NCBI GenBank assembly: GCA_910588875.1
Contig: CAJURT010000009.1
Location: forward strand, 17,196-81,195
DNA from: an uncultured Lachnospiraceae bacterium
Lineage (GTDB): Bacteria > Bacillota > Clostridia > Lachnospirales > Lachnospiraceae
Reading direction: 5' to 3'
DNA: 64,000 bases
Numbering within the stretch: the stretch's first letter is position 1; each line of letters starts with the position of its first letter. Under the pieces are notes generated by a model, which saw only the letters and a list, made by a program, of their open reading frames with translations, made no database searches and was not told the origin of the DNA. Shown here one piece after another: positions 8,120 to 17,331 of this stretch. The position numbers and the translations under genes are program-made.

Positions 8120-10180
8120 TCACTGCCTGACAAATACCATCAGCAGATATCCCAAAGTCAGGCACAGCCCAACCGCAAACAGCATCAGGCCAAAGGAAAA
8201 GCTTTCCTCCACCAGGCGCCCGTTCCTTTGGAGCGCCTCCTCCATCCCAAGAAGCCTTTTCCCCAGTTCATCCCTTTTTGTCCTGACACGCCGGATAATC
8301 GCCGGGAAAAACCCCTCAGACGCCGTTTTTTGCCGCCTGCTGTCTGCCACCCACGGAATCTGGCTGTGGGTGGTCCTCCTTGCCGCCCGAACCACAAAGT
8401 CCGCCATCTGATCCATTGCACGGCACAGCACAGCCGAGACGGACAAAAAGACCGTTACCGCAGCCGGCACCAGGAACCGGTCAAGAAAACCACAGACCGC
8501 ACCGCCGATCCCCGGCAGCACCACCAAAAGAAGAGGGCGGTACAAAAGCTGCTCCAGATCCAGCCAGGAAGGCCAGCGGTCCAGATAGCACAGCCCGGGC
8601 TCCCCGGTTCCTGCCCCGGGTAAACCATGCCGCCTGCCGCCATCCTCCCTCCCCATCAGAAGCCCCCGGACCACCGCCACATAGAGCAGCAGGCCGATGG
8701 CCAGGGAAATCAGGCTCCCCTTTAAGTTTGCCGCGGAAAAGTAAGCTATTTTATGCCCCTGGCCTGCCTGGCCGAAGAATGCCTGCCCCATATCCGCCAA
8801 AGGGTCCATGCTCCCATGGGCCGTCATCCCCAGAAGGGGCAGCAATATTGCCGCCGATGCCAGGGCCAGCCCGCTGGGAATCCTCATATACCTGCCCGAC
8901 ATGGCGTCAAACTCTGCCTGCCGGGCAGGGTGGCGTTCCACAAACAGGGCAAAGAACAGCTTTGCCATATAGGCCACCGTCATCCCCCCGCTAATTAAAA
9001 ACACCCACTCTGCCCCATGCCAAAAAGCAGGGCAGGCCGCCACTGAGGCATACTCGACAATGCTCTCATGAAGCAGAGTCTTGCTCACATACCCGCTCCA
9101 CAGAGGCACACCGCCAATCCCCAGGGCTCCCATCATAAAACAGAACATGAGAAACGGCTTCTTCCTGCCAAACCCCCGGATCTCATTCAGGCCCAGCTGG
9201 TGCAGGTTCATAAATACCGCCGCCGCACAGAGGAATAATACCAGTTTAAACAGGGAATGGTTCACCATATGCAGCAATGCCCCCCGCACCGCCAGGCCCC
9301 CGTCCTCCCCGGCTGCCCGCAAAAGGCCGCCCATCCCGATCCCGGTGACGATAAACCCGATCTGGGAAACCGAGGAACAGGCCAGGGTCCGTTTTAGGTT
9401 CACCGAAAACAAGGCAAGCAGGGCTCCCACAAACATGGTGGTAAGACCCAGCAAAGCCATCCCCAGCCCCCAGGCCGGATCCTGCCGGAACATCCCGCAG
9501 GAAACCACAATGATGCCAAACACCCCCGCCTTCGTAAGGATTCCGGAAAGCAGGGCGCTGGCAGGGGCCGGTGCCACCGGATGCGCCTTGGGCAGCCAGA
9601 TATGAAGGGGAAAACAGCCCGCCTTGGCGCCAAAACCAAACAGCAAAAGTCCGCCTGCCACGTACAGCTGCCTCCTCGGCGAACCCAGGGCGCAGGCCGC
9701 CCCTGCCCCTTTCTGCGAAACGCCGCCCCCGGCCAAAATCTCCTCTGCCACCTCTGCCACCCGGCCAAAGGCAAGGCTTTGGCACAGGTCATACAGCAAA
9801 AACAGGCCCATCAGCATCACCATACCGCCGATTACTGCCACTGCCAGATAGGTCTCTGCCGCCCGCAGGCTCTCTTCCTTCTCATCGAAGGCCACCCACA
9901 CATAAGATGTAAAAGACATTATCTCGAAGAAAATAAAGGTGGTCATAAAATCCGCTGACAAAAACACTCCCGCCGTGGCCAGAAACGTTACCCAGAAAAA
10001 CAGATAATATCGCTTCCGCTTCCCGTAATGCGCCATATATTCCAGGGAAAAAATCCCGCTGACCCCCCACATAAAAGCGGCAATCACCAGATAGACCAGC
10101 CGGAACCCGTCAACCGCAAAATACAATCCCTGCCCGCACAGGCCGGGAATCTCCAGGCTTCTCACCTCCGTCCCCATCAT
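8120..10180 (-). CDS. Proton-translocating antiporter subunit (HyfB/MrpD/NuoL-like), large subunit 4
   Basis: This 686-residue polytopic protein belongs to the NuoL/M/N-MrpA/D superfamily. The channel residues are recognisable: FFEIMSFTSY holds the TM5 glutamate, and GAKAGCFPLHIWLPKAHP holds the TM7 lysine with the conserved PLH-WLP loop. HMVNHSLFKLVLF is the later His/Lys helix. A hydrophilic stretch rich in Arg (about 600-665) and a final helix form an extended C-terminus, as in the HyfB/NuoL class. Its ATG overlaps the preceding gene's stop. It is the last gene of the operon. No hydrogenase or NADH-dehydrogenase redox gene follows; the next gene is the transpeptidase. Confidence 0.88.
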   Translation of the reverse strand: MMGTEVRSLEIPGLCGQGLYFAVDGFRLVYLVIAAFMWGVSGIFSLEYMAHYGKRKRYYLFFWVTFLATAGVFLSADFMTTFIFFEIMSFTSYVWVAFDEKEESLRAAETYLAVAVIGGMVMLMGLFLLYDLCQSLAFGRVAEVAEEILAGGGVSQKGAGAACALGSPRRQLYVAGGLLLFGFGAKAGCFPLHIWLPKAHPVAPAPASALLSGILTKAGVFGIIVVSCGMFRQDPAWGLGMALLGLTTMFVGALLALFSVNLKRTLACSSVSQIGFIVTGIGMGGLLRAAGEDGGLAVRGALLHMVNHSLFKLVLFLCAAAVFMNLHQLGLNEIRGFGRKKPFLMFCFMMGALGIGGVPLWSGYVSKTLLHESIVEYASVAACPAFWHGAEWVFLISGGMTVAYMAKLFFALFVERHPARQAEFDAMSGRYMRIPSGLALASAAILLPLLGMTAHGSMDPLADMGQAFFGQAGQGHKIAYFSAANLKGSLISLAIGLLLYVAVVRGLLMGREDGGRRHGLPGAGTGEPGLCYLDRWPSWLDLEQLLYRPLLLVVLPGIGGAVCGFLDRFLVPAAVTVFLSVSAVLCRAMDQMADFVVRAARRTTHSQIPWVADSRRQKTASEGFFPAIIRRVRTKRDELGKRLLGMEEALQRNGRLVEESFSFGLMLFAVGLCLTLGYLLMVFVRQ

Positions 10181-11715
10181 CCTGCCTCACCCCCAATCCT
10201 TGCCAACAGCCCCATAAGCGGGGCAGAATGCACTCCCAGACAGAGAATCACGGCTGCAAAAACCAGCAACGGCGCCAGCATCATCCAGCCCGGATCCCGG
10301 TATCCGCCGGGCACCCTCTCCGGACAGGCCGCCTCCCCCCATTCCATCCGCGGGAAGTACCCACGGACCAGAACTGTCAGCATATAAATCCCGGTCATCA
10401 GCGCCGAGTACAGGATCACTGCCACCCCCGCGCAGGCCAGCCAGCCAATGGCCGGAGTTGTCTGCCCGGCCGAAGCTTTGCAGGCAAAGGCGGCCTGCAC
10501 CAGGTTCCATTTGCTGATAAACCCTCCAAACAGAGGGATGCCCATCAGGGAAAAGCTTGCCACAGCCAGGCAGCCAAAGGTCACCGGCATCCTCTGCCCC
10601 ATGCCATCCAGTTCATAGACCTGTGTCTTCCCCGTCTGGTGCATCACCGCGCCTGCGCAGAAAAAGGAACAGATTTTCATAAAAGCATGGATCACCAGAT
10701 GGCTGAGGGCAGCAGCCAGCCCCAGCGGGCTCATCATTGCTGCCCCGAACAGGATGTAGGACAGGTTGCTGATTGTGGAATAGGCCAGCCTGCGTTTCCA
10801 GTGGATTTCCCGCACTGCCATCGTGGAGCCAAAGACAATCGTAGCCAAGGCAGCTGCCATCACCACCCACTGTGCCCAACTCCCCCTTAAAAAGGCCGTG
10901 CCATAGCTGAAATACGTAAAGCGGAGAATGGCAAAAGCCCCTGATTTCACCACTGCAACCGCATGCAGGAGGGCTGTCACCGGCGTCGGGGCCACCGTGG
11001 CCCGGGGCAGCCAGCCATGGAGAGGAAAAAGAGCCGCCTTGACCCCGAATCCAAAGAATGCCATCACATAGACGAACAGCAGCAAATTTTTCTGCTCCCC
11101 GGCTGCCTGGCCAAGCACGCCTCCCGGCACAAACTCCGTATTGCCGGTAGATGAAAAACTCAGCACAAAGACCAGCCCGATAAAGGCAAAGGCTGCGCCG
11201 CCGATGGAATAATAGAGATACCTGCGGCTGGCCCTCTTTGCCTCCTTGGTCATCGGGAACAGCACCAGGGGAAAGGTCACCAGGGTCAGCATCTCGTAAC
11301 AGAGGTACATGGTCACCAGGTTTCCTGCCAGGGCAATCCCCGCAGTCACCCCATAGGTCATGGCATAATAGGCAAAAAACATCCTTTTACGCCCTTCCTT
11401 CTTCATATATTCAAAGGAATACAGAGTTGCAAGGGGCCACAAAAACGCAATCAGCCCTGCAAACACACCTCCCATGGGATCCAGCTTAAAGCGCACCGTA
11501 AGATTCCCAAACAGGCGGAACAAGACAAGGTTTGCCCCCATACGGTAACGCAAAAGCCAGAAAACCACCAGGCTGTTGGCCAGGACCAGCCCCTCTGTCA
11601 TACACGCCAGGCTCCGGCCGTCCCCCTCTTCCCCGGCCTTAAAATGCACGATAAGCATTGCCGCTCCCCCGGCTATCGGAAGCAGCACCGGCACTGCCAG
11701 AAGCAATCCATTCAT
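10177..11715 (-). CDS. Antiporter large subunit 3 (MrpD/NuoN-like)
   Basis: This protein of about 512 residues has around 14 membrane helices. CYEMLTLVTFPLV gives the TM5 glutamate, GVKAALFPLHGWLPRATVAP the TM7 lysine and loop, and HLVIHAFMKICSFF the distal lysine. I chose the ATG at 11715 (MNGLLLAVPVLLPIAGG) because GGAGGG sits 7 nt before it and it clears the upstream stop. An open frame extends to 11748. It lies between two paralogs and pairs with them in the membrane arm. Confidence 0.88.
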   Translation of the reverse strand: MNGLLLAVPVLLPIAGGAAMLIVHFKAGEEGDGRSLACMTEGLVLANSLVVFWLLRYRMGANLVLFRLFGNLTVRFKLDPMGGVFAGLIAFLWPLATLYSFEYMKKEGRKRMFFAYYAMTYGVTAGIALAGNLVTMYLCYEMLTLVTFPLVLFPMTKEAKRASRRYLYYSIGGAAFAFIGLVFVLSFSSTGNTEFVPGGVLGQAAGEQKNLLLFVYVMAFFGFGVKAALFPLHGWLPRATVAPTPVTALLHAVAVVKSGAFAILRFTYFSYGTAFLRGSWAQWVVMAAALATIVFGSTMAVREIHWKRRLAYSTISNLSYILFGAAMMSPLGLAAALSHLVIHAFMKICSFFCAGAVMHQTGKTQVYELDGMGQRMPVTFGCLAVASFSLMGIPLFGGFISKWNLVQAAFACKASAGQTTPAIGWLACAGVAVILYSALMTGIYMLTVLVRGYFPRMEWGEAACPERVPGGYRDPGWMMLAPLLVFAAVILCLGVHSAPLMGLLARIGGEAG

Positions 11716-11728
11716 AACCATCCCTCCG

Positions 11729-13246
11729 TCACAAAACTCCGGACGCAATCTTTTCCAGCATCGCTATCAGGGCACCGGGGAAGCAGCCAAACCACAATGC
11801 TCCCAATGCCAGGACAAAAACCGGTACCATCATCCAGGCAGAAATCCTTATTTTTCCTGTCTGCCCTGTCAGGCCCTCCGGTATTTTTTCCCCATTTTCT
11901 TCCTTTCCTGCTTCTGCGCCCGGGAAAAACCCCTGGATCGTCAGCGGCAGCAAATACCCTGCTGTCAGAAGGGCGCTTACCAAAAGCACCACCGGCCCCA
12001 TCCAAGCCCAGGTGCCTGTCCCCGATGCCAATGCCCCCAGGGACAGATACCATTTGCTGACAAAGCCGCTCATGGGAGGGATCCCCACCAGAGCCAGGGA
12101 TGCCACGGTATAGCACCCCAGCAGCAACGGCATCTTCTCCCCCAATCCCCGCATCTGTGCCACCCTTGTGCTGCCGGTAGCCACAATAATCCCGCCTGCA
12201 CACAGAAACAGAGCGTTTTTGATCAGGGAATGGAACACCACATGTGCCAGGGCTCCCACAAATGCCTGGGGCTGCAGCATGCTGAGCCCAAACAGAACAT
12301 AGGACACCTGGCTGACCGTGGAGTAGGCCAGCCTCTTCTTGAGCACCGGCTCCTTATAGGCAAGCATTGACCCCATAAACACAGTCACCAATGTCAGCAG
12401 GATCCAGACGTGCTGCACCCAGGTTCCCCGCAGGATTTGGGGGCCCACCACATAGTAAACCACCCGCAGCACTGCCAATACCCCTGATTTTGTGATTACC
12501 CCTGAGAGCACGGCACTGGCCGGAGCCGGAGCCACCGGATGCGCCGTGGGCAGCCAGCCATGGAGGGGAAACATTCCTGCCTTGGCCCCAAAACCTGCAA
12601 GGATACAGAAAACCGCTGCCAAAAGCAGCCCCTCCTGTCCCGGCGCCCCGACCGTCACGCCCCCCGGCGTAAATACCTGGCTCCCACAAGCCTCAAGCAG
12701 GAAAAAGATCCCGAACAATGCCAGGAATGCGCCTGCCACCGAGTAGAACAGGTACTTAAGGCCTGCTGCCACTGCCTCCTTCGTCCGCTCATGCAGCACC
12801 AGGGGCAGGGAGGTCAGGGTCATCAGTTCGTAAAAAATATACATCGTCACCAGGTTTGCAGAAAAATCAAGCCCTATCAGAACCCCCAGCACAATCAGGT
12901 AAAAACCAAAAAACCGGTGTTCCTCCCGCTCATGCTTCATATAAGAAACCGAGTATATCCCCACCAGCAGCCAGACCGCTGCCGTCAGGAGGGCAAACAG
13001 GCGGCTTACGCCGTCCACGGCCAAAACCAGGGGCACCTCCTTTGTCAGCTGCCATAAAAGCAAGCTGCCGCCCCCCGACAAAGCAAGAAACACAAGCCCA
13101 GCCTCCAAAAGCAAAGTTCCCAGCACCATTGCCATTAACCGTCCCCTGTTCCGCCAAAACCCCTTGTGCAAAAGGACAGACACCCCCGCTGCCACCGGCA
13201 ACACCACCGGGAACAGCAAACCTACATTCCCTTCCATCACATCCAT
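11729..13246 (-). CDS. Antiporter large subunit 2 (MrpA/NuoL-like)
   Basis: The protein is about 505 residues. FYELMTLTSLPLVLHERTK carries the TM5 glutamate, and GAKAGMFPLHGWLPTAHP carries the TM7 lysine and loop. HVVFHSLIKNALF is the distal His/Lys helix. The start at 13246 (MDVMEGNVGLLFPV) follows an AAAGGAG site. The frame runs 28 codons further upstream without a better signal. A hydrophilic Glu/Lys-rich insert (about 450-480) precedes the last helix. It lies 43 bp downstream of large subunit 1. Confidence 0.87.
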   Translation of the reverse strand: MDVMEGNVGLLFPVVLPVAAGVSVLLHKGFWRNRGRLMAMVLGTLLLEAGLVFLALSGGGSLLLWQLTKEVPLVLAVDGVSRLFALLTAAVWLLVGIYSVSYMKHEREEHRFFGFYLIVLGVLIGLDFSANLVTMYIFYELMTLTSLPLVLHERTKEAVAAGLKYLFYSVAGAFLALFGIFFLLEACGSQVFTPGGVTVGAPGQEGLLLAAVFCILAGFGAKAGMFPLHGWLPTAHPVAPAPASAVLSGVITKSGVLAVLRVVYYVVGPQILRGTWVQHVWILLTLVTVFMGSMLAYKEPVLKKRLAYSTVSQVSYVLFGLSMLQPQAFVGALAHVVFHSLIKNALFLCAGGIIVATGSTRVAQMRGLGEKMPLLLGCYTVASLALVGIPPMSGFVSKWYLSLGALASGTGTWAWMGPVVLLVSALLTAGYLLPLTIQGFFPGAEAGKEENGEKIPEGLTGQTGKIRISAWMMVPVFVLALGALWFGCFPGALIAMLEKIASGVL

Positions 13247-13289
13247 CTCTCTGATTCTCCTTTGCTCCGGTCTCGTCTCATTTGGTATC

Positions 13290-14816
13290 TCAGTCAAACA
13301 TGGCCAGCCCGCTGCCAATCCAGCCCACAATCGGCTGGGAATACAGCCCCAGCACCAGGTTCAGCAAAATAAAACAGGCCACTGCCAGATGCAGTTTCCA
13401 TGCCCCTCTTCCCCGCCCCCACGCTTCCGGTATTTTTTCCGGCGCCATGGCGCCTGCCACGTCAGCCTTTGCCGGTATGGTATACAACGTGATCACCAAG
13501 CGCAGAAAATATACTGCATTGAGAACCGTACTGACCGCCAGCGCAATCACGGTGGGCAGCATTTTATGGGGGCTTTGCAGTGCCGATGTGGCAAACAGCA
13601 GCTTGGAGATAAACCCGGACAGCATCGGGAAGCCCACCATAGACAGGGCGCCGACCGCAAAACCAATCCCGGCCAGGGGATTTTTGTAACCTGCCCCCTG
13701 GAGGCTCCTGAAGTCTTTCCTGTCCCCCGAAACCTCATAAAGCCCCACTGCACTGATAAACAGAAGCGCCTTTGTGGCAGAGTGGGTAAACATATGGAAA
13801 ACCGCCGCCACCATCCCTGCCTGGGTTCCCAGGCCGATCCCCATATAAATATATCCGATCTGTGCCACCGAGGAATAGGCAATCATCCTCCTGGTATCCT
13901 TTTCCAGGATCGCATGCACCGACCCCATCAGCATCCCCATAAGACCAAACACGAACAGCACATTCACAATCTCACTGGCAATGACATTCTCCCGCCCCAA
14001 AACGCGGTAAAAAATCTTCACCAGCAGGAAAATGTATCCCTTTGAGACCAGCCCCGACAAGATCGCGCTGGCCGTGGGCGTGGCATAGCCATAAGTATCG
14101 GGAATCCAATAATGGAAGGGGTACAGGCCGCTTTTGATCGCCAGCCCCACGCTGACCACTGCCATGATCACCAGCATCGGGACCCCATACAGGCCAGCTG
14201 CCTCAATCGCCGCCACCGCCTCCTTGGCCGGGCTCATCAAAAGATGGCCGGTCACATCATACAGGAGGCTGAGGCCGATCAAAAACAGCCCGGATCCCAG
14301 CTGGCTCATAATCATATAACGGATGGCTGCTGACAGGCTGCGCCCTTTTTGCCGGATCATGATCAGCCCGCATCCCGCTATTGTATTGATTTCCACAAAC
14401 ACATATGCCGTAAATAAATCGTTGGTGTAGATTAACGCCAGCAAGGAACTAAGCATCAGGTCAACCATGATATAAAACAGGTTCTGTTTGCCCTTCTCCA
14501 CATCCGCCGCCGTATGGTCCATGCCCCCCACCACGGCAAAGAACATCACCAGGCCAAACATCATGGCTGTCAGCCCCTCCAGCACCCCGGCACGGATCTC
14601 ATTGCCCCAGGGCGCCGGGAAATGCCCCATCATGTAAGTATAACTCTGCCCGCTCCTGATACAGAAATGCAGCACTGCCGCCGACATCCCCGTGGTCACC
14701 AGGATCCCACACAGGCTTAAATCCCTTGCCCTTTTTCCGTCCAGCACCGAGGATACAATGCCTGAGAACATGGCAATGATGATAGAGAAAAACGGAAAGT
14801 TCTGTACCATGCTCAT
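13290..14816 (-). CDS. mrpD: Antiporter large subunit 1 (MrpD-like)
   Basis: This 508-residue protein follows mrpC directly, the usual position of MrpD. YVFVEINTIAGCG carries the TM5 glutamate. AIKSGLYPFHYWIPDTYGYA is the TM7 lysine followed by the PFHYWIPD loop typical of true MrpD/MbhH. HMFTHSATKALLF is the distal lysine. Its ATG overlaps the mrpC stop by 4 nt. It should conduct protons in exchange for sodium or another monovalent cation. Confidence 0.9.
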   Translation of the reverse strand: MSMVQNFPFFSIIIAMFSGIVSSVLDGKRARDLSLCGILVTTGMSAAVLHFCIRSGQSYTYMMGHFPAPWGNEIRAGVLEGLTAMMFGLVMFFAVVGGMDHTAADVEKGKQNLFYIMVDLMLSSLLALIYTNDLFTAYVFVEINTIAGCGLIMIRQKGRSLSAAIRYMIMSQLGSGLFLIGLSLLYDVTGHLLMSPAKEAVAAIEAAGLYGVPMLVIMAVVSVGLAIKSGLYPFHYWIPDTYGYATPTASAILSGLVSKGYIFLLVKIFYRVLGRENVIASEIVNVLFVFGLMGMLMGSVHAILEKDTRRMIAYSSVAQIGYIYMGIGLGTQAGMVAAVFHMFTHSATKALLFISAVGLYEVSGDRKDFRSLQGAGYKNPLAGIGFAVGALSMVGFPMLSGFISKLLFATSALQSPHKMLPTVIALAVSTVLNAVYFLRLVITLYTIPAKADVAGAMAPEKIPEAWGRGRGAWKLHLAVACFILLNLVLGLYSQPIVGWIGSGLAMFD

Positions 14817-15190
14817 GTCCGCTCCTCCTCCTTGGCCCGCATCAGGATCTCATCTAAGTCCAGGGAACCGTACCGCTCATAGAGGCGGATTGTCAGCGCC
14901 AGCATCAATGCCGTGGTGCTCACCGAAACCACGATGCCCGTCAGCACCAGGCCGCTGGGCACAGGATTGATGTAAGCCGACACATCCTGGATATGGTCTG
15001 TCACGATGGGCACCATCCGTCCCTTAATATATCCCTTCGCTGCCAGGAACAGGTAAACTGCCGTATCCATAATATTCATGCCCATGATCTTTTTGATCAG
15101 GTTCCGGTGCAGCATCAGCATGGTAAAGCCGATCCCAAACAGGATGATGGATACCGTTTCTTCCATATTGACAAACAGCAAAGTCCCCAT
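14813..15190 (-). CDS. mrpC: Na+/H+ antiporter subunit C (MrpC/NuoK-like)
   Basis: This 125-residue, three-helix protein starts MGTLLFVNMEETVSIILFG. It contains the NuoK-type RNLIKKIMGMNIMDTAVYLF block after helix 1. The start at 15190 has GGGAGG 8 nt upstream and lies 1 nt after the preceding stop. The open frame extends to 15259 without a ribosome site. It forms part of the membrane core linking MrpB and MrpD. Confidence 0.9.
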   Translation of the reverse strand: MGTLLFVNMEETVSIILFGIGFTMLMLHRNLIKKIMGMNIMDTAVYLFLAAKGYIKGRMVPIVTDHIQDVSAYINPVPSGLVLTGIVVSVSTTALMLALTIRLYERYGSLDLDEILMRAKEEERT

Positions 15191-15191
15191 G

Positions 15192-16187
15192 CTACATGCC
15201 TCCCTTCCGAAACAATGCATAAAAAGCATACATGGTGCAGGCCACCACCAGCCCCACACAGATATTGAGGGGCAGAATCAGGCCGCTGCTTAAAATCGCC
15301 CCCGGCGTCCCGAGAGGTATGCCGCTCTCCAGATGGTTTGCGCCGGTGAAAAAGGAATAACTCTTTGCCAGGCAGTAAAAGGTCAGTGCGCCAAGGGTCA
15401 TCCTGCGGTATACCTTCTCCGTAAAAAAGCGTTCCGTCTTCCCAAAACCAAAGGCATTCAGGTAGAGGATCAGCCCGGATCCCAGCACTGCGCCGCCGGA
15501 AAAGCCTCCGCCGGGAGAGAGATGCCCGTTTAAGACAATGTAAATCCCAAACACCAGGATCAGGGGCACCAGGATACAGGCACATTTTTGAAGGATAATA
15601 TCATTCTTGGGCTCAAATATCCGGTCATTGGCCTCTGCCAGGCGCTTCCTCGCCTGTTCATCCCCCTCCGCCGCGTCAATCCGCAGAAGAACCAGCACAC
15701 AGCAGGATGCTATAAACAAAACACAGGATTCCCCGAAGGTGTCAAATGCCCGGTAATCCAAAATCATCCCTGTCACAATATTGACTGCCCCCGTCTCCTG
15801 GAGCCCCCGCTCGATATAGCGGGCCGATACCTCATTGTTATCCGGATTCCCCGCATTTCCAAAAGCCGGCAGATAGGCCACGGTCCACAGCAGGACAAAG
15901 ATAATGCTCAGACACAGAAATACCGACATTACCTGGTAAAACCGGCGGAAATAACGGATGCCGCGGCCATTATAAACCGTCCGGCTTCTACCGGGACCTG
16001 CTGCCGGTTTGCTGTGCCGGCCTTGCTCCTGGACGTCCGGCTTCTTTCCTTCCCCTAAAGGATCCTCCTTCCCGGATCCTGGCACCCGGATCTCCATCCC
16101 TTCTGCCAAAAGGTCTGTCTCTCCGTCCACCCATCCCTGAAACCGCCGCCACCAGCTGTTTTCGTAATCATCTCTCAGCCTGCTCAT
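15192..16187 (-). CDS. mrpB: MbhE-MnhB fusion subunit of the antiporter
   Basis: The 331-residue protein has three parts. Residues 1-80 are a charged cytoplasmic leader. Residues about 85-175 are MbhE-like: one helix, then GLQETGAVNIVTGMILDYRA and FDTFGES. Residues about 200-331 are a MnhB domain (GHLSPGGGFSGGAVLGSGLI, GLVVACTMYAFYALFRKGGM). In Pyrococcus-type Mbh operons and in MrpA these modules are separate or attached to MrpA; here MbhE and MrpB are one chain. It overlaps the MbhD gene upstream by 20 nt. Confidence 0.87.
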   Translation of the reverse strand: MSRLRDDYENSWWRRFQGWVDGETDLLAEGMEIRVPGSGKEDPLGEGKKPDVQEQGRHSKPAAGPGRSRTVYNGRGIRYFRRFYQVMSVFLCLSIIFVLLWTVAYLPAFGNAGNPDNNEVSARYIERGLQETGAVNIVTGMILDYRAFDTFGESCVLFIASCCVLVLLRIDAAEGDEQARKRLAEANDRIFEPKNDIILQKCACILVPLILVFGIYIVLNGHLSPGGGFSGGAVLGSGLILYLNAFGFGKTERFFTEKVYRRMTLGALTFYCLAKSYSFFTGANHLESGIPLGTPGAILSSGLILPLNICVGLVVACTMYAFYALFRKGGM

Positions 16188-16434
16188 GCCGGCCCTCCTT
16201 TTGGATCGCCCGTATTTTTTTCAAGGTTACGAAAAACAGGATGCTGGTCACCCCCGCCCCCACCGCAGCCTCTGTAATCGCCAGGTCCGGGGACTGTAAA
16301 AGCACCCAGATCACACACATAATCAGGCTATAAGACATAAAAATCACAATCGAAGTCAGCAGATCCTTCATAAATGCCACCGATACCCCGCAGACCACCA
16401 AACTCAGCAGCAATATCATTTCAAATATCCTCAT
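16168..16434 (-). CDS. MbhD-like (DUF4040) small antiporter subunit
   Basis: This 88-residue protein has three helices and the signature SPDLAITEAAVGAGVTSILF, which matches the C-terminal part of MrpA and the separate MbhD subunit. The two conserved acidic residues of the DxxxTE motif are present. A GAGGTGGG site precedes the ATG. It overlaps mrpG upstream by 14 nt and the B subunit downstream by 20 nt. A free-standing MbhD is consistent with no full MrpA being present in this operon. Confidence 0.88.
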   Translation of the reverse strand: MRIFEMILLLSLVVCGVSVAFMKDLLTSIVIFMSYSLIMCVIWVLLQSPDLAITEAAVGAGVTSILFFVTLKKIRAIQKEGRHEQAER

Positions 16435-16960
16435 GTTCCCACCTCTTATTCTCCTGTGCCCTTGCCTCCTGTGCCTCAGTTCTCTGTCTCTGTGCCTCCT
16501 GGTTCTCCGCCTCCTGTGCCTCAGTTCTCTGTCCCTCTGCCTCCTGGTTCTCCGCCTCCTGTGCCTCAGTTCTCTGTCCCTCTGCCTCCTGGTTCTCTGC
16601 CTCCTGCCCCCTGGTTTCTTGTCCCCCGGCTTCCAGCGTCTTGTCCATCACCAGGATTTCACCCAAGTCCTCATCCGTCATTGCCTCCAGGCGGCTGATC
16701 ATATGGCCGGAAACCGGCGACGCAATCCAGAAAAAAGCCACCACCAAAAACAGCTTCAGGGAATCCATAGACCATCCCTTAAGAACCATCAGCCCCAGCA
16801 TCACAAACAAAATCCCCAGGGTATCCCCCATCGCCGCTGCATGCATCCGGTTTAGCGCCCGGCGGAAACGGTTCACCCCAAACACTGCCAGCACCTCAAA
16901 AACCAGGCCTAAGAGAAGCAGCCCTGCCGCCGCTGCAAAACGCATCCATGCCAATACCAT
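16421..16960 (-). CDS. mrpG: Antiporter subunit G with a repeated acidic/Gln-rich tail
   Basis: Residues 1-115 are a normal MrpG with three helices (NRFRRALNRMHAAAMGDTLG is the conserved loop). Residues from about 117 to 179 form an extra hydrophilic tail of three 15-residue units of the type EAENQEAEGQRTEAQ with partial copies at the ends. Typical MrpG proteins stop at about 110-130 residues, so the tail is an add-on facing the cytoplasm. Its start touches the mrpF stop (TGATG). Confidence 0.88.
   Translation of the reverse strand: MVLAWMRFAAAAGLLLLGLVFEVLAVFGVNRFRRALNRMHAAAMGDTLGILFVMLGLMVLKGWSMDSLKLFLVVAFFWIASPVSGHMISRLEAMTDEDLGEILVMDKTLEAGGQETRGQEAENQEAEGQRTEAQEAENQEAEGQRTEAQEAENQEAQRQRTEAQEARAQENKRWEHEDI
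16474..16608 (-). repeat. Three 45-bp tandem repeats inside mrpG
   Basis: Units start at 16474, 16519 and 16564, exactly 45 bp apart with a few substitutions, and partial units flank them. Each encodes 15 residues, so copy changes would keep the frame. Confidence 0.85.
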
Positions 16961-17331
16961 CAGGACACCTCCCCATCCTTCCCGTTTTTCCGGTTCTGCC
17001 GTTTTAAATTGTCCTCAACAGCCCCCAGATCCGCCTTTATCTGCTTTCTTTGCAGGTACACGCCGGTATATACCTTACAGAGCACCACCACCCCCAGAAA
17101 ACTGACCATGGCGTAAAGCAGGCAGATATCCGCCAGATAATTCTCATCCAGGTATACGGACAGAATCCCGATCAGCATGATAATCATGGTTCCCACCATA
17201 TTGACTGCAATGATCCGGTCCGCAATCCTGGGCCCTAACACCGACCGGACTATCGTAACGATAATCAGCACCGCCAGCACCAGCATCGCCCCCACCAGCA
17301 GGCCGCCCCCAACCATATTCAAAATCCCCAT
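16960..17331 (-). CDS. mrpF: Na+/H+ antiporter subunit F
   Basis: This three-helix protein of about 123 residues contains the MrpF motif VLGPRIADRIIAVNMVGTM between helices 1 and 2, then ENYLADICLLYAMVSFLG. Its C-terminus is charged (QRKQIKADLGAVEDN). The ATG at 17331 overlaps mrpE by 13 nt. A second ATG at 17316, just after the mrpE stop, is an equally good start. The frame is open to 17415, but that part is not family-like. Confidence 0.9.
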   Translation of the reverse strand: MGILNMVGGGLLVGAMLVLAVLIIVTIVRSVLGPRIADRIIAVNMVGTMIIMLIGILSVYLDENYLADICLLYAMVSFLGVVVLCKVYTGVYLQRKQIKADLGAVEDNLKRQNRKNGKDGEVS

